A DNA stretch of 14,754 nucleotides from Gammaproteobacteria bacterium (GCA_030613605.1 JAUWLO010000025.1:1-14754), one strand, 5' to 3'. Counted from the stretch's first letter, positions 7,818-14,754 are shown. The notes: a model not told the origin generated them from the letters alone. Numbers and translations are program-made.

Positions 7818-9590
7818 TTATGGTGTGAGGGCATCAACAATGGCTTTTGTATAGGCGGGTGCTGATTCATCAGGGGTAGAAATGCATGCGTAGGCGCCTT
7901 GTTCCTTCAATTTCTCTGACTGTATAGAGCTTAGGCTGGTCGCAATAATGCGTATAGAAGGATTAAGGGTCTTGATCAGATAGATCAGGGTTTCATTTCG
8001 GACCCCATGTAGGAATGCATTATTAATAGTAGAAACCACCACTTTGGCATTTTGTATACCGTAATGGCGAAGTGTTTCTGGGTTACTGAAATCACCGTAG
8101 GCAATTCGTAAGTCCCTACACTTTATTCGTTTGTGTTTATCTAGATTAAAATCGATGACAAGAATCTTTTTAAGAAGCTCCGGTTGTGTTTTTTCTAAAT
8201 AAGAAACGATGGCTTCCGTATTTACATGTAATCCGAGAATGATAATTTCGGTATCTTGATGATCGTCTGAACTGGTTTCGGTTTGCGTTTGTTTATAGTT
8301 TTTGTCAGCGCGAAGTCCAAGGAAGCGAGATAGGAGCATGGCAAGCCGATAATTGTTTTTTATTCCAAAGGTGGAAAGAATAACCGAGAACAGTAGTGCA
8401 TAGGATATAACCAGTTGATCGTGTTCTACTAAAGCACCATTTGCGATACCTACGGGTATAAGCAGCAGTCCAAACCCGCTTAGTTGAGACAGGTTTATGG
8501 GCGCAGCAAATGAAACAATAGGACCTTGCTTTGAGGCAAACAGTGTTGGCGCATACAAAAAGAGTCGAGAGCACATAACGATTGCAACCAGTACTAATGA
8601 CTCCCCTATGATTGTAAGTGAGGGTGGTGGCAGGGAAATTCCCAGGGCCACGAAAAAGAGCGCCATAAAAAAATCTCTCAGGCTTTCGACTTTAGAAAAT
8701 ATTTCGGTGTGTTGAGGTAATCGACCAATGGTCACGCCTGCAATCAGCGCCCCCATTTCAGCAGAAAGCCCAATTTGAGCCATCGATTCCGCGCAAAGAA
8801 AACACCAGCCCAGAGAGATAAGCGTGAGCAAATCAGGCGAGCGAGACAGGTACGTTAGCACGCGAGATAAGAGGAACTTTGACACTAGAACGAATATCAC
8901 TGCGAGGATTACACCACCGCCAATCATGATCAGTGCCGAACTACTTTCCGCATCGACTCCCTGGGATTTTACGTATGACAGAGCAACGATAGCCCATACA
9001 TCTTCAAGTATCAGGGTGACGATGGTTATTTTCCCGGCCTGAGATCCCAGGTCAAATTTATCGCCTAGCAGTTTCACTACCACGGCAGTACTACCCAGTG
9101 ATGCTGCTACCCCATAGTAAATCCAGCCTTCAGGATTTGAGGCCAGGCCGGGCAGGGAATAACCAGCTTGATACAGCCCCCATTGCAGGGCATAAATGGC
9201 GCCTATAGAAATCGGTGCTTGTAATATGATTGCCAGGCTAGTGCGAAAACCCAACAGACGAATTGCTGTTGGATCCATTTCCATGCCAATGATAAATAGT
9301 AGAAAAACAAGCCCAATATGAGAGACTTCGTTGAGCATGTGAACCGTCTGTCCAAATAGTTCACTTGCAAAAATGCCTATAAGTAGTCCGCTAGCGATAT
9401 AGGCCAGTAGTGCCGGGAGTTTAAAGCGTGTGAAAAGGATTGTTAGTAGTGACGCGGTAACAATTGCGATACCAATAATAGAGACTAATCCGAGTCCCTC
9501 TGAGGTGCTGCCACCACCACCACTGGCAAAGGAAATATTTGGAGCAAAGCAGGCTGCAAAAACTGCTATTAAAATAGAGAGTCTGGACAT
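7818..9590 (-). CDS. KefB-like CPA2 cation:proton antiporter with C-terminal TrkA-N (RCK) domain
   Basis: A 590-residue protein from the ATG at 9590; a GTG 10 codons upstream (9620) would sit on the likely transcription start, so it is not chosen. The N-terminus resembles a signal peptide (MSRLSILIAVFAACFAPNISFA) followed by a glycine-rich stretch. About 12 membrane segments follow (about 35-420). LLFIIGMEMDP, GSTAVVVKLLGDKFDLG and LILEDVWAIVAL match conserved parts of the CPA2 exchanger core; the acidic pair in the last is the usual ion-binding area. Residues about 446-590 form a TrkA-N-like domain (YGDFSNPETLRHYGI), but the glycine loop reads GLHVNT instead of GxGxxG. The family exchanges K+ or Na+ for protons; the ion here cannot be told. 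It is convergent with 7056-7751. Confidence 0.9.
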   Translation of the reverse strand: MSRLSILIAVFAACFAPNISFASGGGGSTSEGLGLVSIIGIAIVTASLLTILFTRFKLPALLAYIASGLLIGIFASELFGQTVHMLNEVSHIGLVFLLFIIGMEMDPTAIRLLGFRTSLAIILQAPISIGAIYALQWGLYQAGYSLPGLASNPEGWIYYGVAASLGSTAVVVKLLGDKFDLGSQAGKITIVTLILEDVWAIVALSYVKSQGVDAESSSALIMIGGGVILAVIFVLVSKFLLSRVLTYLSRSPDLLTLISLGWCFLCAESMAQIGLSAEMGALIAGVTIGRLPQHTEIFSKVESLRDFFMALFFVALGISLPPPSLTIIGESLVLVAIVMCSRLFLYAPTLFASKQGPIVSFAAPINLSQLSGFGLLLIPVGIANGALVEHDQLVISYALLFSVILSTFGIKNNYRLAMLLSRFLGLRADKNYKQTQTETSSDDHQDTEIIILGLHVNTEAIVSYLEKTQPELLKKILVIDFNLDKHKRIKCRDLRIAYGDFSNPETLRHYGIQNAKVVVSTINNAFLHGVRNETLIYLIKTLNPSIRIIATSLSSIQSEKLKEQGAYACISTPDESAPAYTKAIVDALTP

Positions 9591-9627
9591 CCTTTTCCGA
9601 AATTGAACAATTATTTCCACTACGGCG

Positions 9628-9633
9628 AGTATA
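9628..9633 (-). promoter_or_regulatory. Candidate -10 box of the antiporter gene
   Basis: On the - strand this reads TATACT, a 5-of-6 match to the sigma-70 -10 box. It would start transcription near 9621, giving a leader of about 30 bases before the ATG at 9590. No good -35 box is visible at the expected distance, so an activator may be needed or the site may be false. Confidence 0.35.
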
Positions 9634-9641
9634 CAGACAGA

Positions 9642-9660
9642 GTCTTCTATAATGGAAGAC
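9642..9660. repeat. Short inverted repeat overlapping the -35 area of the antiporter promoter
   Basis: GTCTTC (9642-9647) and GAAGAC (9655-9660) form perfect 6-bp arms around a 7-base AT-rich centre. The element covers the region where the -35 box of the - strand promoter candidate should be. It could be an operator. The arms are short enough to occur by chance. Confidence 0.35.
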
Positions 9661-9730
9661 CCTGTTTGTGTGAGGTCAATAACTAAATCGTCTGATCACA
9701 GCTGCTTATTAAACAAACACACATACCATG

Positions 9731-9759
9731 CTGTAACTTATTGAATAATATAATATAAT
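9731..9759 (+). promoter_or_regulatory. Candidate promoter for the 10014-13973 gene group
   Basis: CTGTAA (9731-9736, a poor -35 match) is followed 17 bases later by TATAAT (9754-9759, a perfect -10 box). A second overlapping TATAAT lies at 9749-9754. If used, the transcript would carry about 250 untranslated bases before the GTG at 10014. The AT-rich setting makes chance matches likely. Confidence 0.3.
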
Positions 9760-10000
9760 CAGCAGTAAAGGAATCGTGATTGCTTATAGGTGAGCTGTGG
9801 TTATAGTTTCTCAATATGAATATACTTAGTTATTATGGGGAAAAGCCACCCAGGGTTTATTTCAGTTGGGTTAACATACTGACCAGGATAAAACATAAAG
9901 CCTGTGCGTAAATAAGGCCTTAAAAATATTAGAATAATCTGTTTGGGATGTTCAGGGGTTTTGTGAAATTCTGCCTAACGAAACAATATATGTAAAACAA

Positions 10001-10010
10001 GGAAGGGGGA
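10001..10010 (+). promoter_or_regulatory. Strong ribosome binding site that decides a GTG start
   Basis: GGAAGGGGGA lies just before GTG at 10014, with the GGAAGG core 7 bases away. It supports GTG over the in-frame ATG at 10041, which lacks a comparable site and would remove the charged start of the signal peptide. Confidence 0.6.
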
Positions 10011-10013
10011 GTT

Positions 10014-10763
10014 GTGTGTAAGGATAAATATATTGAAGTGATGCTGGCGTTGCTCGGTGTAGTCTTTGGAATGTATTTTATTTCATCGGCTTTAGCCGAT
10101 GATGTAATACCCGCACCATCTGGTGATCCTCATTACACGGAAGTTGGATTTTTTGATATCCATGTCTGTAATTGGCCAAATCGGCCACTGTTTTTCTTGA
10201 CGCTTTTTTCCAGTTATGAGCATAAAAATCTAGCGAAAGTAGAAATATTTACGCCAGATGGGACAACTATTGGCGAGCTTGATTTCAGTAATTTTCGCCT
10301 AATAGAACAAAAGGGCAAACCACTAAAAAAGGTGTTTCTTAAAGAATTTAAAATCCCCAAAAGCTCGGGCGATGGTTGGTATTATGCGCTCGCGACCATG
10401 AAAAATGGAAAAACCTATCGTGGTGAAGATTTTGTAGTAATGAGGAAGATGCATCGTGCCTCGAGTGTGGTGCCGAAACCAGGAGCAGAGGAAGTGTCGA
10501 TGCCCAAACAGCTTAAATGGGATGCCGTTCCGGGCGCCAAACATTACCAGGTATTTATTAATGATTTGTGGGAGGGAAAACTTATTCATTCCTCTGCATT
10601 GCTTCCAAAGCCAGTGTTCAACGTACCTAAAGACTTGCTTCATCCTGGTGGTTATTATTCGTGGCGAATTCACGCCCGCGATGTCAATGAAAATGTGATT
10701 TTAGGAGATTTTAATCATGGTTCTTTGACTGGTCGAATGGAATTTACGGTAGCTGCTGAATAA
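10014..10763 (+). CDS. Secreted protein with C-terminal fibronectin-III-like domain, unknown function
   Basis: A 249-residue protein starting with GTG. Residues 1-28 form a signal peptide (charged CKDK, hydrophobic core, cleavage after SALA before DD), so the product is exported. The middle part (about 40-150) contains VGFFDIHVCNWPNRPLFF and several alternating strand-like stretches, including TPDGTTIGELD. Residues about 167-247 (LKWDAVPGAKHYQVFIND, later GGYYSWRIHARDVN) have the usual pattern of a fibronectin-III or related Ig-like sandwich, in which a Trp-containing strand and an AVPGA-like turn open the domain. I recognise no enzyme motif. It is followed after 87 bases by the transporter-HEAT gene on the same strand and may share its transcript. 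A role as a periplasmic binding or adhesion partner is only inference. Confidence 0.78.
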   Translation: MCKDKYIEVMLALLGVVFGMYFISSALADDVIPAPSGDPHYTEVGFFDIHVCNWPNRPLFFLTLFSSYEHKNLAKVEIFTPDGTTIGELDFSNFRLIEQKGKPLKKVFLKEFKIPKSSGDGWYYALATMKNGKTYRGEDFVVMRKMHRASSVVPKPGAEEVSMPKQLKWDAVPGAKHYQVFINDLWEGKLIHSSALLPKPVFNVPKDLLHPGGYYSWRIHARDVNENVILGDFNHGSLTGRMEFTVAAE

Positions 10764-10850
10764 AGACAACGACCAGGGAATAATTCGATATGTTATTACA
10801 TAGGAGAGGAATTACTATTTTAGACATATTTTGCAGCGGTAGAATCATTC

Positions 10851-13499
10851 ATGCTTGATCGAATAACAAATACGTTATTGATCCAAAAGAATGAGAAGGG
10901 AACCGTCGCCTACTTCCTTGTTTTATTTTTAATTATTGGTTGCGGTATGGCAATTGGAAGATCTTCTGCCGATGCCCTGTTCTTTAAGCGCTATGGCATT
11001 GAGCATTTGCCAGTAATGTATCTCGTGCTGGGCGGTGTACTGTTTATTGTAACCGCTCTATACGCCTCATTCACGGACAGAATCGCCTCTGAACGTTTCC
11101 TGAAGCCTCTTATCATTATTATTTCATCAGTACTGATCGCCTGTTGGATCAGTATGACCTATTTCAGCTCTGAGTTAGTTTATCCTGTCTATTTTATAGT
11201 CTACGAGGTGGTGTCTGAAATATTGCTGGTTCATTGCACGATTTACATAGCGCAGAACCTTGATGTAATGCAAGCCAAAAGATTAACGCCACTTGTACTT
11301 GCTGGTTGGCAAGCAGGCACTATCATTGGCGGACTTTTGTTAGCATCAACGGCCAAAATACTTGGTGTTCAGAATATGCTGCTTATTTGGGTAGCGCTGC
11401 TCATCGCTGCCTCTGTGATGGTATTCGTACACCACAAGAAAGTAGGTGTGTCTGTCTATTATCGACCGGGAAGAAAGGGGCGGAATCAACTCAAGTATGC
11501 TTATGAACAATTATATCAATGTTTTGTTTTTGCCAAACATTCCAGGCTATTGCGAGCAATGTCTTTTGCGCTATTTTTTATGGTGATCACATTTTATGTG
11601 CTTTGTTATTCCGTTAATCGCGTATACACCGAAACCTTTGTTTCGGAAGAAGAGCTTACAATGTTTTTTGGAATACTCGGAGCGGTTACCGGCACATTAG
11701 GTTTATTTATCCAGATCTTTCTCACAAACCGCCTAATTCGCAGGTTCGGCATTCGTAAAATGAATTTGTTTTTTCCAGCTGCCACATTATTCGCCATGGG
11801 AGGTTTGTTTTTTAGCTTTATATTACCTTTTGCTATTGTGGGTAGCCTGGTTAAAGATGCATTGATGCCAGCCTTGCGTAATCCGGTACGTACGTTATTT
11901 TTTAATGCAATTCCTACACATATGCAGGGTAGGGCGCATTCATTTTCAATTGGTATAGTTTTGCCATTGGCATTATCTGCTGCCGGCGCAATACTACTCT
12001 TAGCTCAATCTGTAGATAGTTCTGTTTACTATATAGGTGCAGGCATCATTACTGCCCTGGTGTATTTGATATGCAACATTTTCGTGAATCGCAGCTATTT
12101 ATCCGCAATCATAACTGGGCTGCGAGAGAAACTGTATGTGCCAGACGAGAATATTGCTTTATCTCTTAAAGGAGAGGAGGGTGATGCGTTTGGTGTGCTT
12201 GCTCAGGCGAGCAAGCATGAAGATGAAGAGATTCGTTTTATTTCTGCAAAATCAATGCTTGAATTGTTCCCGACCCGTTCCGCCCCAACTGTTATAGATG
12301 TATTGAGCAGTTTGACTCCGCCTCTCAGAGACCAGTTGATTCGTTTGTTGTTACCGATGGAACCTCGCGAATTAAGGGATAAACTCTGGCAAGAACTGGA
12401 TAATGGTGATACACACCTAAAAGCGACTGTTATGTATGCCTTGTTTAGATTGCGCGACAATAAAGCTAAAGAGCTTGCACAAAAAGCGCTTGACGATATT
12501 AATCCACGGATTAGGTCAATCGGCATATACGGTGTATTGAATTATCCTTTGGATGAGCTGAAAGATGATGCATTTGTACTGTGGAGAAATATGCTGGAAA
12601 GCCAGGATTTATCGAATACATTAGCGGGATTAGATCTTTTGTATCAATGGCCTAATGCTGATTTTGTCGATTCCTTATTAAATTTACTTCGTTCAGAGGA
12701 CCGACGTATACAAATATCTGCATTACGGGTGCTTTCTGTTTGGCCAGAGAATTATATTCCAGGATTAGAATCATTGCTGACCAATTATTTATCAGCGGAT
12801 GACCCAAACATTCGAGAAGTGGCTACAAATTGTTTGGTAAAACTTGAAGACGTTAAAAAAACTAAGTTGGCCAAAGATATGTTGGAAGATATTCACCCAG
12901 AAGTGAGAATGGCGGCAGCTAATATACTCTTTGATGAGGGTGTTGATGTGAAAACTTTGGCTAAATGGGTAGTTAGCAGTAATGGTTCCCCAAGGTCTCA
13001 GGAGGCGATGGTAAGACGGATTTTATCAATGAATGCGCCTCGTCAAGTCATGGAGACGCTCGCATACTGCTTTTCAGAAGATGCGATAAACATACTCGAT
13101 GCTCATAGTGAGATTATCAAAATTAGAGAAGGAGACTCTAAGGTAACAGCTAACATGGTAATTCTCAATTATGCACTCGAAGAGCGGAGTCATGAGATAA
13201 TTGATCTTTTGTTAATGGCAGCAAGCGAAATAGAAGATCCATTTACTATAGGTGCAATTCGAGCTGGTATAAGAAGTAAAGAAAGACAACATTGGGCAAA
13301 CTCGTGCGAGGCCGTACGCTATATTCAAGATAAGAGGCTGGCTTCATCGCTAACTATTGTTTTGGAAAAGCTCGGGGAAGAATTGGGTTTTAATAAGAGT
13401 GTCAAGCAGACTCGGTTCTCTGGGCTCAGCTCAGTATTGGACTGGATAGGGAAGAAGAATGACCCATGGCTCTTACAATGCAGTCTTCAGGTGAGATAA
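10851..13499 (+). CDS. Npt/NTT-like (MFS-type) membrane domain fused to HEAT repeats
   Basis: An 882-residue protein. Residues about 18-425 form roughly 12 membrane segments resembling the Npt1/Npt2 nucleotide-transporter family and its free-living relatives (IGRSSADALFFKRYGIEHLP, then MYLVLGG; later RNPVRTLFFNAIP and QGRAHSF). From about 440 to 720 soluble helical pairs resemble HEAT repeats (for example DEEIRFISAKSMLEL, DDINPRIRSIGIYGVL, SEDRRIQISALRVLSVW, HPEVRMAAANILFDEG). The rest is helical without a recognised domain. Classic NTT carriers of intracellular parasites exchange ATP for ADP and lack the HEAT part. Whether this one carries nucleotides is not shown. ATG at 10851 is the first start after an in-frame stop at 10821; its binding site is weak. 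The gene lies 15 bases before the cyclic-nucleotide-binding gene. Confidence 0.85.
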   Translation: MLDRITNTLLIQKNEKGTVAYFLVLFLIIGCGMAIGRSSADALFFKRYGIEHLPVMYLVLGGVLFIVTALYASFTDRIASERFLKPLIIIISSVLIACWISMTYFSSELVYPVYFIVYEVVSEILLVHCTIYIAQNLDVMQAKRLTPLVLAGWQAGTIIGGLLLASTAKILGVQNMLLIWVALLIAASVMVFVHHKKVGVSVYYRPGRKGRNQLKYAYEQLYQCFVFAKHSRLLRAMSFALFFMVITFYVLCYSVNRVYTETFVSEEELTMFFGILGAVTGTLGLFIQIFLTNRLIRRFGIRKMNLFFPAATLFAMGGLFFSFILPFAIVGSLVKDALMPALRNPVRTLFFNAIPTHMQGRAHSFSIGIVLPLALSAAGAILLLAQSVDSSVYYIGAGIITALVYLICNIFVNRSYLSAIITGLREKLYVPDENIALSLKGEEGDAFGVLAQASKHEDEEIRFISAKSMLELFPTRSAPTVIDVLSSLTPPLRDQLIRLLLPMEPRELRDKLWQELDNGDTHLKATVMYALFRLRDNKAKELAQKALDDINPRIRSIGIYGVLNYPLDELKDDAFVLWRNMLESQDLSNTLAGLDLLYQWPNADFVDSLLNLLRSEDRRIQISALRVLSVWPENYIPGLESLLTNYLSADDPNIREVATNCLVKLEDVKKTKLAKDMLEDIHPEVRMAAANILFDEGVDVKTLAKWVVSSNGSPRSQEAMVRRILSMNAPRQVMETLAYCFSEDAINILDAHSEIIKIREGDSKVTANMVILNYALEERSHEIIDLLLMAASEIEDPFTIGAIRAGIRSKERQHWANSCEAVRYIQDKRLASSLTIVLEKLGEELGFNKSVKQTRFSGLSSVLDWIGKKNDPWLLQCSLQVR

Positions 13500-13514
13500 A
13501 GAAGAAATAATATT

Positions 13515-13973
13515 ATGGAAATACCAAAGAGTTCGCCTGAAATATTTGATCGTATTTTAATGTTAAAAAAATCACCTGTATTTTCCTCAGTCACTACGGA
13601 AAATCTTTACGTGGTCGCACAAGAACTGGTAGAGGCACACTACATGCCCAGCGAACGTGTGTTTGATATTAACGAACAGGGCGATCATATGTATGTTATA
13701 CAGTCAGGAAAAGTAGGAATATCTATCGATTCTTCTCCGGAAAAGAAAAACTATGTAGCAGTATTAAAAGAAGGTGAGTGCTTTGGGGAAATGGGCATGT
13801 TTGATGATCTACCACGCTCAGCCACTGCTCACGTTATTGAGGAATCTGTTCTGTTAGTTCTTGAAAAACATCGATTAAAGGCGCTAATTATTCACTATCC
13901 AGATCTTGCCTTAGGGATTATACGAAGCCTCAGCCTACGTATAAGAACATCAAATGAAAGTACCATTCAATAG
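13515..13973 (+). CDS. Stand-alone cyclic-nucleotide-binding domain protein
   Basis: A 152-residue protein made of a single CNB (CAP_ED) domain with a short helical tail and no DNA-binding helix-turn-helix, so it is not a CRP-type regulator. The sandwich core shows GDHMYVIQSGKVGIS (about 56-70). The phosphate-binding cassette reads FGEMGMFDDLPRSATA (90-105), with E92, R101 and S102 at the positions of CRP E72, R82 and S83 that hold the ribose and cyclic phosphate. Ligand binding is therefore probably intact; cAMP and cGMP cannot be told apart. It sits 15 bases after the transporter-HEAT gene and is almost certainly co-transcribed. In related proteins such domains occur with NTT-HEAT proteins, so control of that protein is the likely job. 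The binding site before ATG is weak (GAAGAA). Confidence 0.9.
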   Translation: MEIPKSSPEIFDRILMLKKSPVFSSVTTENLYVVAQELVEAHYMPSERVFDINEQGDHMYVIQSGKVGISIDSSPEKKNYVAVLKEGECFGEMGMFDDLPRSATAHVIEESVLLVLEKHRLKALIIHYPDLALGIIRSLSLRIRTSNESTIQ

Positions 13974-13983
13974 TGTGCCGTGA

Positions 13984-14011
13984 ATGACTGCTTTATACTA
14001 AAAGCGGTCAT
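13984..14011 (+). terminator. Hairpin after the cyclic-nucleotide-binding gene, possible terminator
   Basis: An 11-bp stem with one G-T pair joins 13984-13994 and 14001-14011 around a 6-base loop. It begins 11 bases after the CNB stop. The downstream sequence is not T-rich (CTATAAAAG), so intrinsic termination would be poor. It might instead stabilise the 3' end of the mRNA. Confidence 0.4.
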
Positions 14012-14054
14012 CTATAAAAGAAGGCAAGGAAGTCTGAAAGTTAATATGTGCTTA

Positions 14055-14061
14055 AAGGGAG
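14055..14061 (+). promoter_or_regulatory. Ribosome binding site of the ferritin-like gene
   Basis: AAGGGAG lies 6 bases before ATG at 14068 and supports that start. No convincing promoter was found in the 94 bases between the two genes. Confidence 0.55.
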
Positions 14062-14067
14062 ATAACC

Positions 14068-14754
14068 ATGGCAGTTCGTGACATCGACAGCCTGCGCAAG
14101 CATCTACAATGGGCCATCGAGCTCGAGCATGCGACCTTTCCGCCTTATCTCTCTGCGCTGTATTCGATCAAGGAGGGCCATAATAAGGAAGCCGCTGAAA
14201 TACTGTGCAGCGTGCTGATGGAGGAGATGCTGCACATGACCCTCGCGTCGAATATCCTCAATGCCATCGGCGGCAGCCCCCAGTTTGATAAGTCGGATTT
14301 CATTGCGACCTATCCCAGTAATCTGCCACACAGCGACGGCGCCATTCAGGTGCCGCTAGCGAAATTTTCCAGAGACAGCATCGAAACCTTGATGAGAATA
14401 GAGAAGCCCGAAGAGGAGGGCGCCCCACCGGAAGATAACAACTACGAGACCATCGCCCAGTTCTACAGGGCCATCGAAGAAGGGCTGATGACACTGTCCC
14501 GCGAGCTTGGGCCGGAACAGTTATTCTGCGGTGATCCTGCCAGACAGGTTGGGGCGGACAGTTTTAGCTACGGTGGCAGCGGCGGGGTCATCGCCGTCAC
14601 GGATCTGGGGTCTGCGCTCGAGGCCCTGGAGGAGATCGTGGACCAGGGTGAAGGCATGAATCATGACTCGATCTGGGACGGCGATCGGAGCATGTTCCAT
14701 CCTGAGCGCGACGAGGTTGGCCACTATTTTCGCCTGAAGCAGATTATTCTTGGG
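14068..14754 (+). CDS. Ferritin-like diiron protein of the VioB/iminophenyl-pyruvate-dimer-synthase type, 5' part
   Basis: The frame is open from ATG 14068 to the window end (229 codons), so the C-terminus is missing. It resembles the ferritin-like domain found in VioB-type proteins. Four helices supply an apparently complete diiron set: E20 (AIELEHATFPPYL), E53 and H56 (MEEMLHM), E195 (VDQGEG) and E216 with H219 (DEVGHYF). VioB, RebD and StaD join two oxidised tryptophan imines in violacein and indolocarbazole synthesis, but many relatives of this domain stand outside such clusters and their reactions are unknown. No other pigment gene is visible. The gene is richer in GC than its neighbours (bases 14221-14280 contain 37 G/C of 60, against 23 of 60 in 13561-13620), suggesting transfer. 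The assignment to the domain is good; the reaction is not known. Confidence 0.85.
   Translation, partial: MAVRDIDSLRKHLQWAIELEHATFPPYLSALYSIKEGHNKEAAEILCSVLMEEMLHMTLASNILNAIGGSPQFDKSDFIATYPSNLPHSDGAIQVPLAKFSRDSIETLMRIEKPEEEGAPPEDNNYETIAQFYRAIEEGLMTLSRELGPEQLFCGDPARQVGADSFSYGGSGGVIAVTDLGSALEALEEIVDQGEGMNHDSIWDGDRSMFHPERDEVGHYFRLKQIILG

Larger units (their letters stand above)
9591..10013. other. Intergenic region between divergent genes, no gene seen
   Basis: About 420 bases separate the start of the antiporter (- strand) from the start of the secreted protein (+ strand). The region is AT-rich with many stop codons in all frames. I see candidate promoters for both directions, a small inverted repeat at 9642-9660 and a purine-rich ribosome binding site at the right edge. 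No RNA gene, known riboswitch pattern, mobile-element end or long repeat was recognised. Confidence 0.6.

Noticed and set aside
9669..9700. TGTGA and TCACA half-sites as a CRP operator, attractive given the nearby CNB protein
   Set aside because: They are 22 bases apart, whereas a CRP site has a 6-base spacer; other TGTGA copies in the region lack a partner half.
9840..9935. Possible c-di-GMP-type riboswitch because of AAAGCC and CAGGG motifs in the intergenic region
   Set aside because: The motifs are in the wrong order and no supporting stems could be drawn.
9961..9992. TTGTGA and TATATG as a promoter just before 10014
   Set aside because: The spacing is 20 bases, too long for sigma-70; the 17-base position gives only CAATAT.
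13515..13973. CRP/FNR-type transcription regulator
   Set aside because: The protein ends right after the CNB domain and has no helix-turn-helix.
14104..14724. Several - strand open frames in the last 700 bases
   Set aside because: They are caused by high GC in the real + strand ferritin-like frame, which runs unbroken from 14068 to the window end with all expected metal ligands.

Overview
The window looks like chromosomal DNA of a marine-type gammaproteobacterium (Alteromonadales or Cellvibrionales style). The grounds are the AT-leaning gene composition, a TonB-dependent receptor next to a TtpC-type second TonB system of the Vibrio/Shewanella kind, and the gene families present. The exact genus cannot be read from the sequence. 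Both ends of the window cut through genes.

Bases 1-2082 hold the 3' part of an outer-membrane TonB-dependent receptor, closed by a clear intrinsic terminator (2094-2120). Next comes a tight operon of six genes on the + strand (2139-7037): a DUF3450 periplasmic coiled-coil protein, TtpC (a large MotA/TolQ/ExbB-family protein), ExbB, ExbD, TonB and a tetratricopeptide-repeat protein. Most junctions are 1- or 4-base overlaps of stop and start, so translation is probably coupled. Together they would use the proton gradient to power the neighbouring receptor. A small unrecognised membrane protein (7056-7751) follows 18 bases later and may be a seventh gene of the operon.

On the - strand, convergent with that operon, lies a KefB-like CPA2 cation:proton antiporter with a C-terminal TrkA-N/RCK domain (7818-9590). 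The glycine motif of its nucleotide fold is eroded.

After about 420 bases without a gene, a second + strand group begins. It contains a secreted two-part protein with a fibronectin-III-like C-terminal domain (10014-10763), a long fusion of a nucleotide-transporter (Npt/NTT-like) membrane domain with HEAT repeats (10851-13499), and a stand-alone cyclic-nucleotide-binding domain protein (13515-13973). This group is the most unusual part of the window: it may be a cyclic-nucleotide-gated membrane system whose sensor is a separate polypeptide.

The last gene (from 14068, running off the window) is a ferritin-like protein of the VioB/iminophenyl-pyruvate-dimer-synthase type with a complete set of diiron ligands. 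Its GC content is visibly higher than that of its neighbours, which suggests recent acquisition. No tRNA, rRNA, CRISPR array, insertion sequence or integrase was seen.
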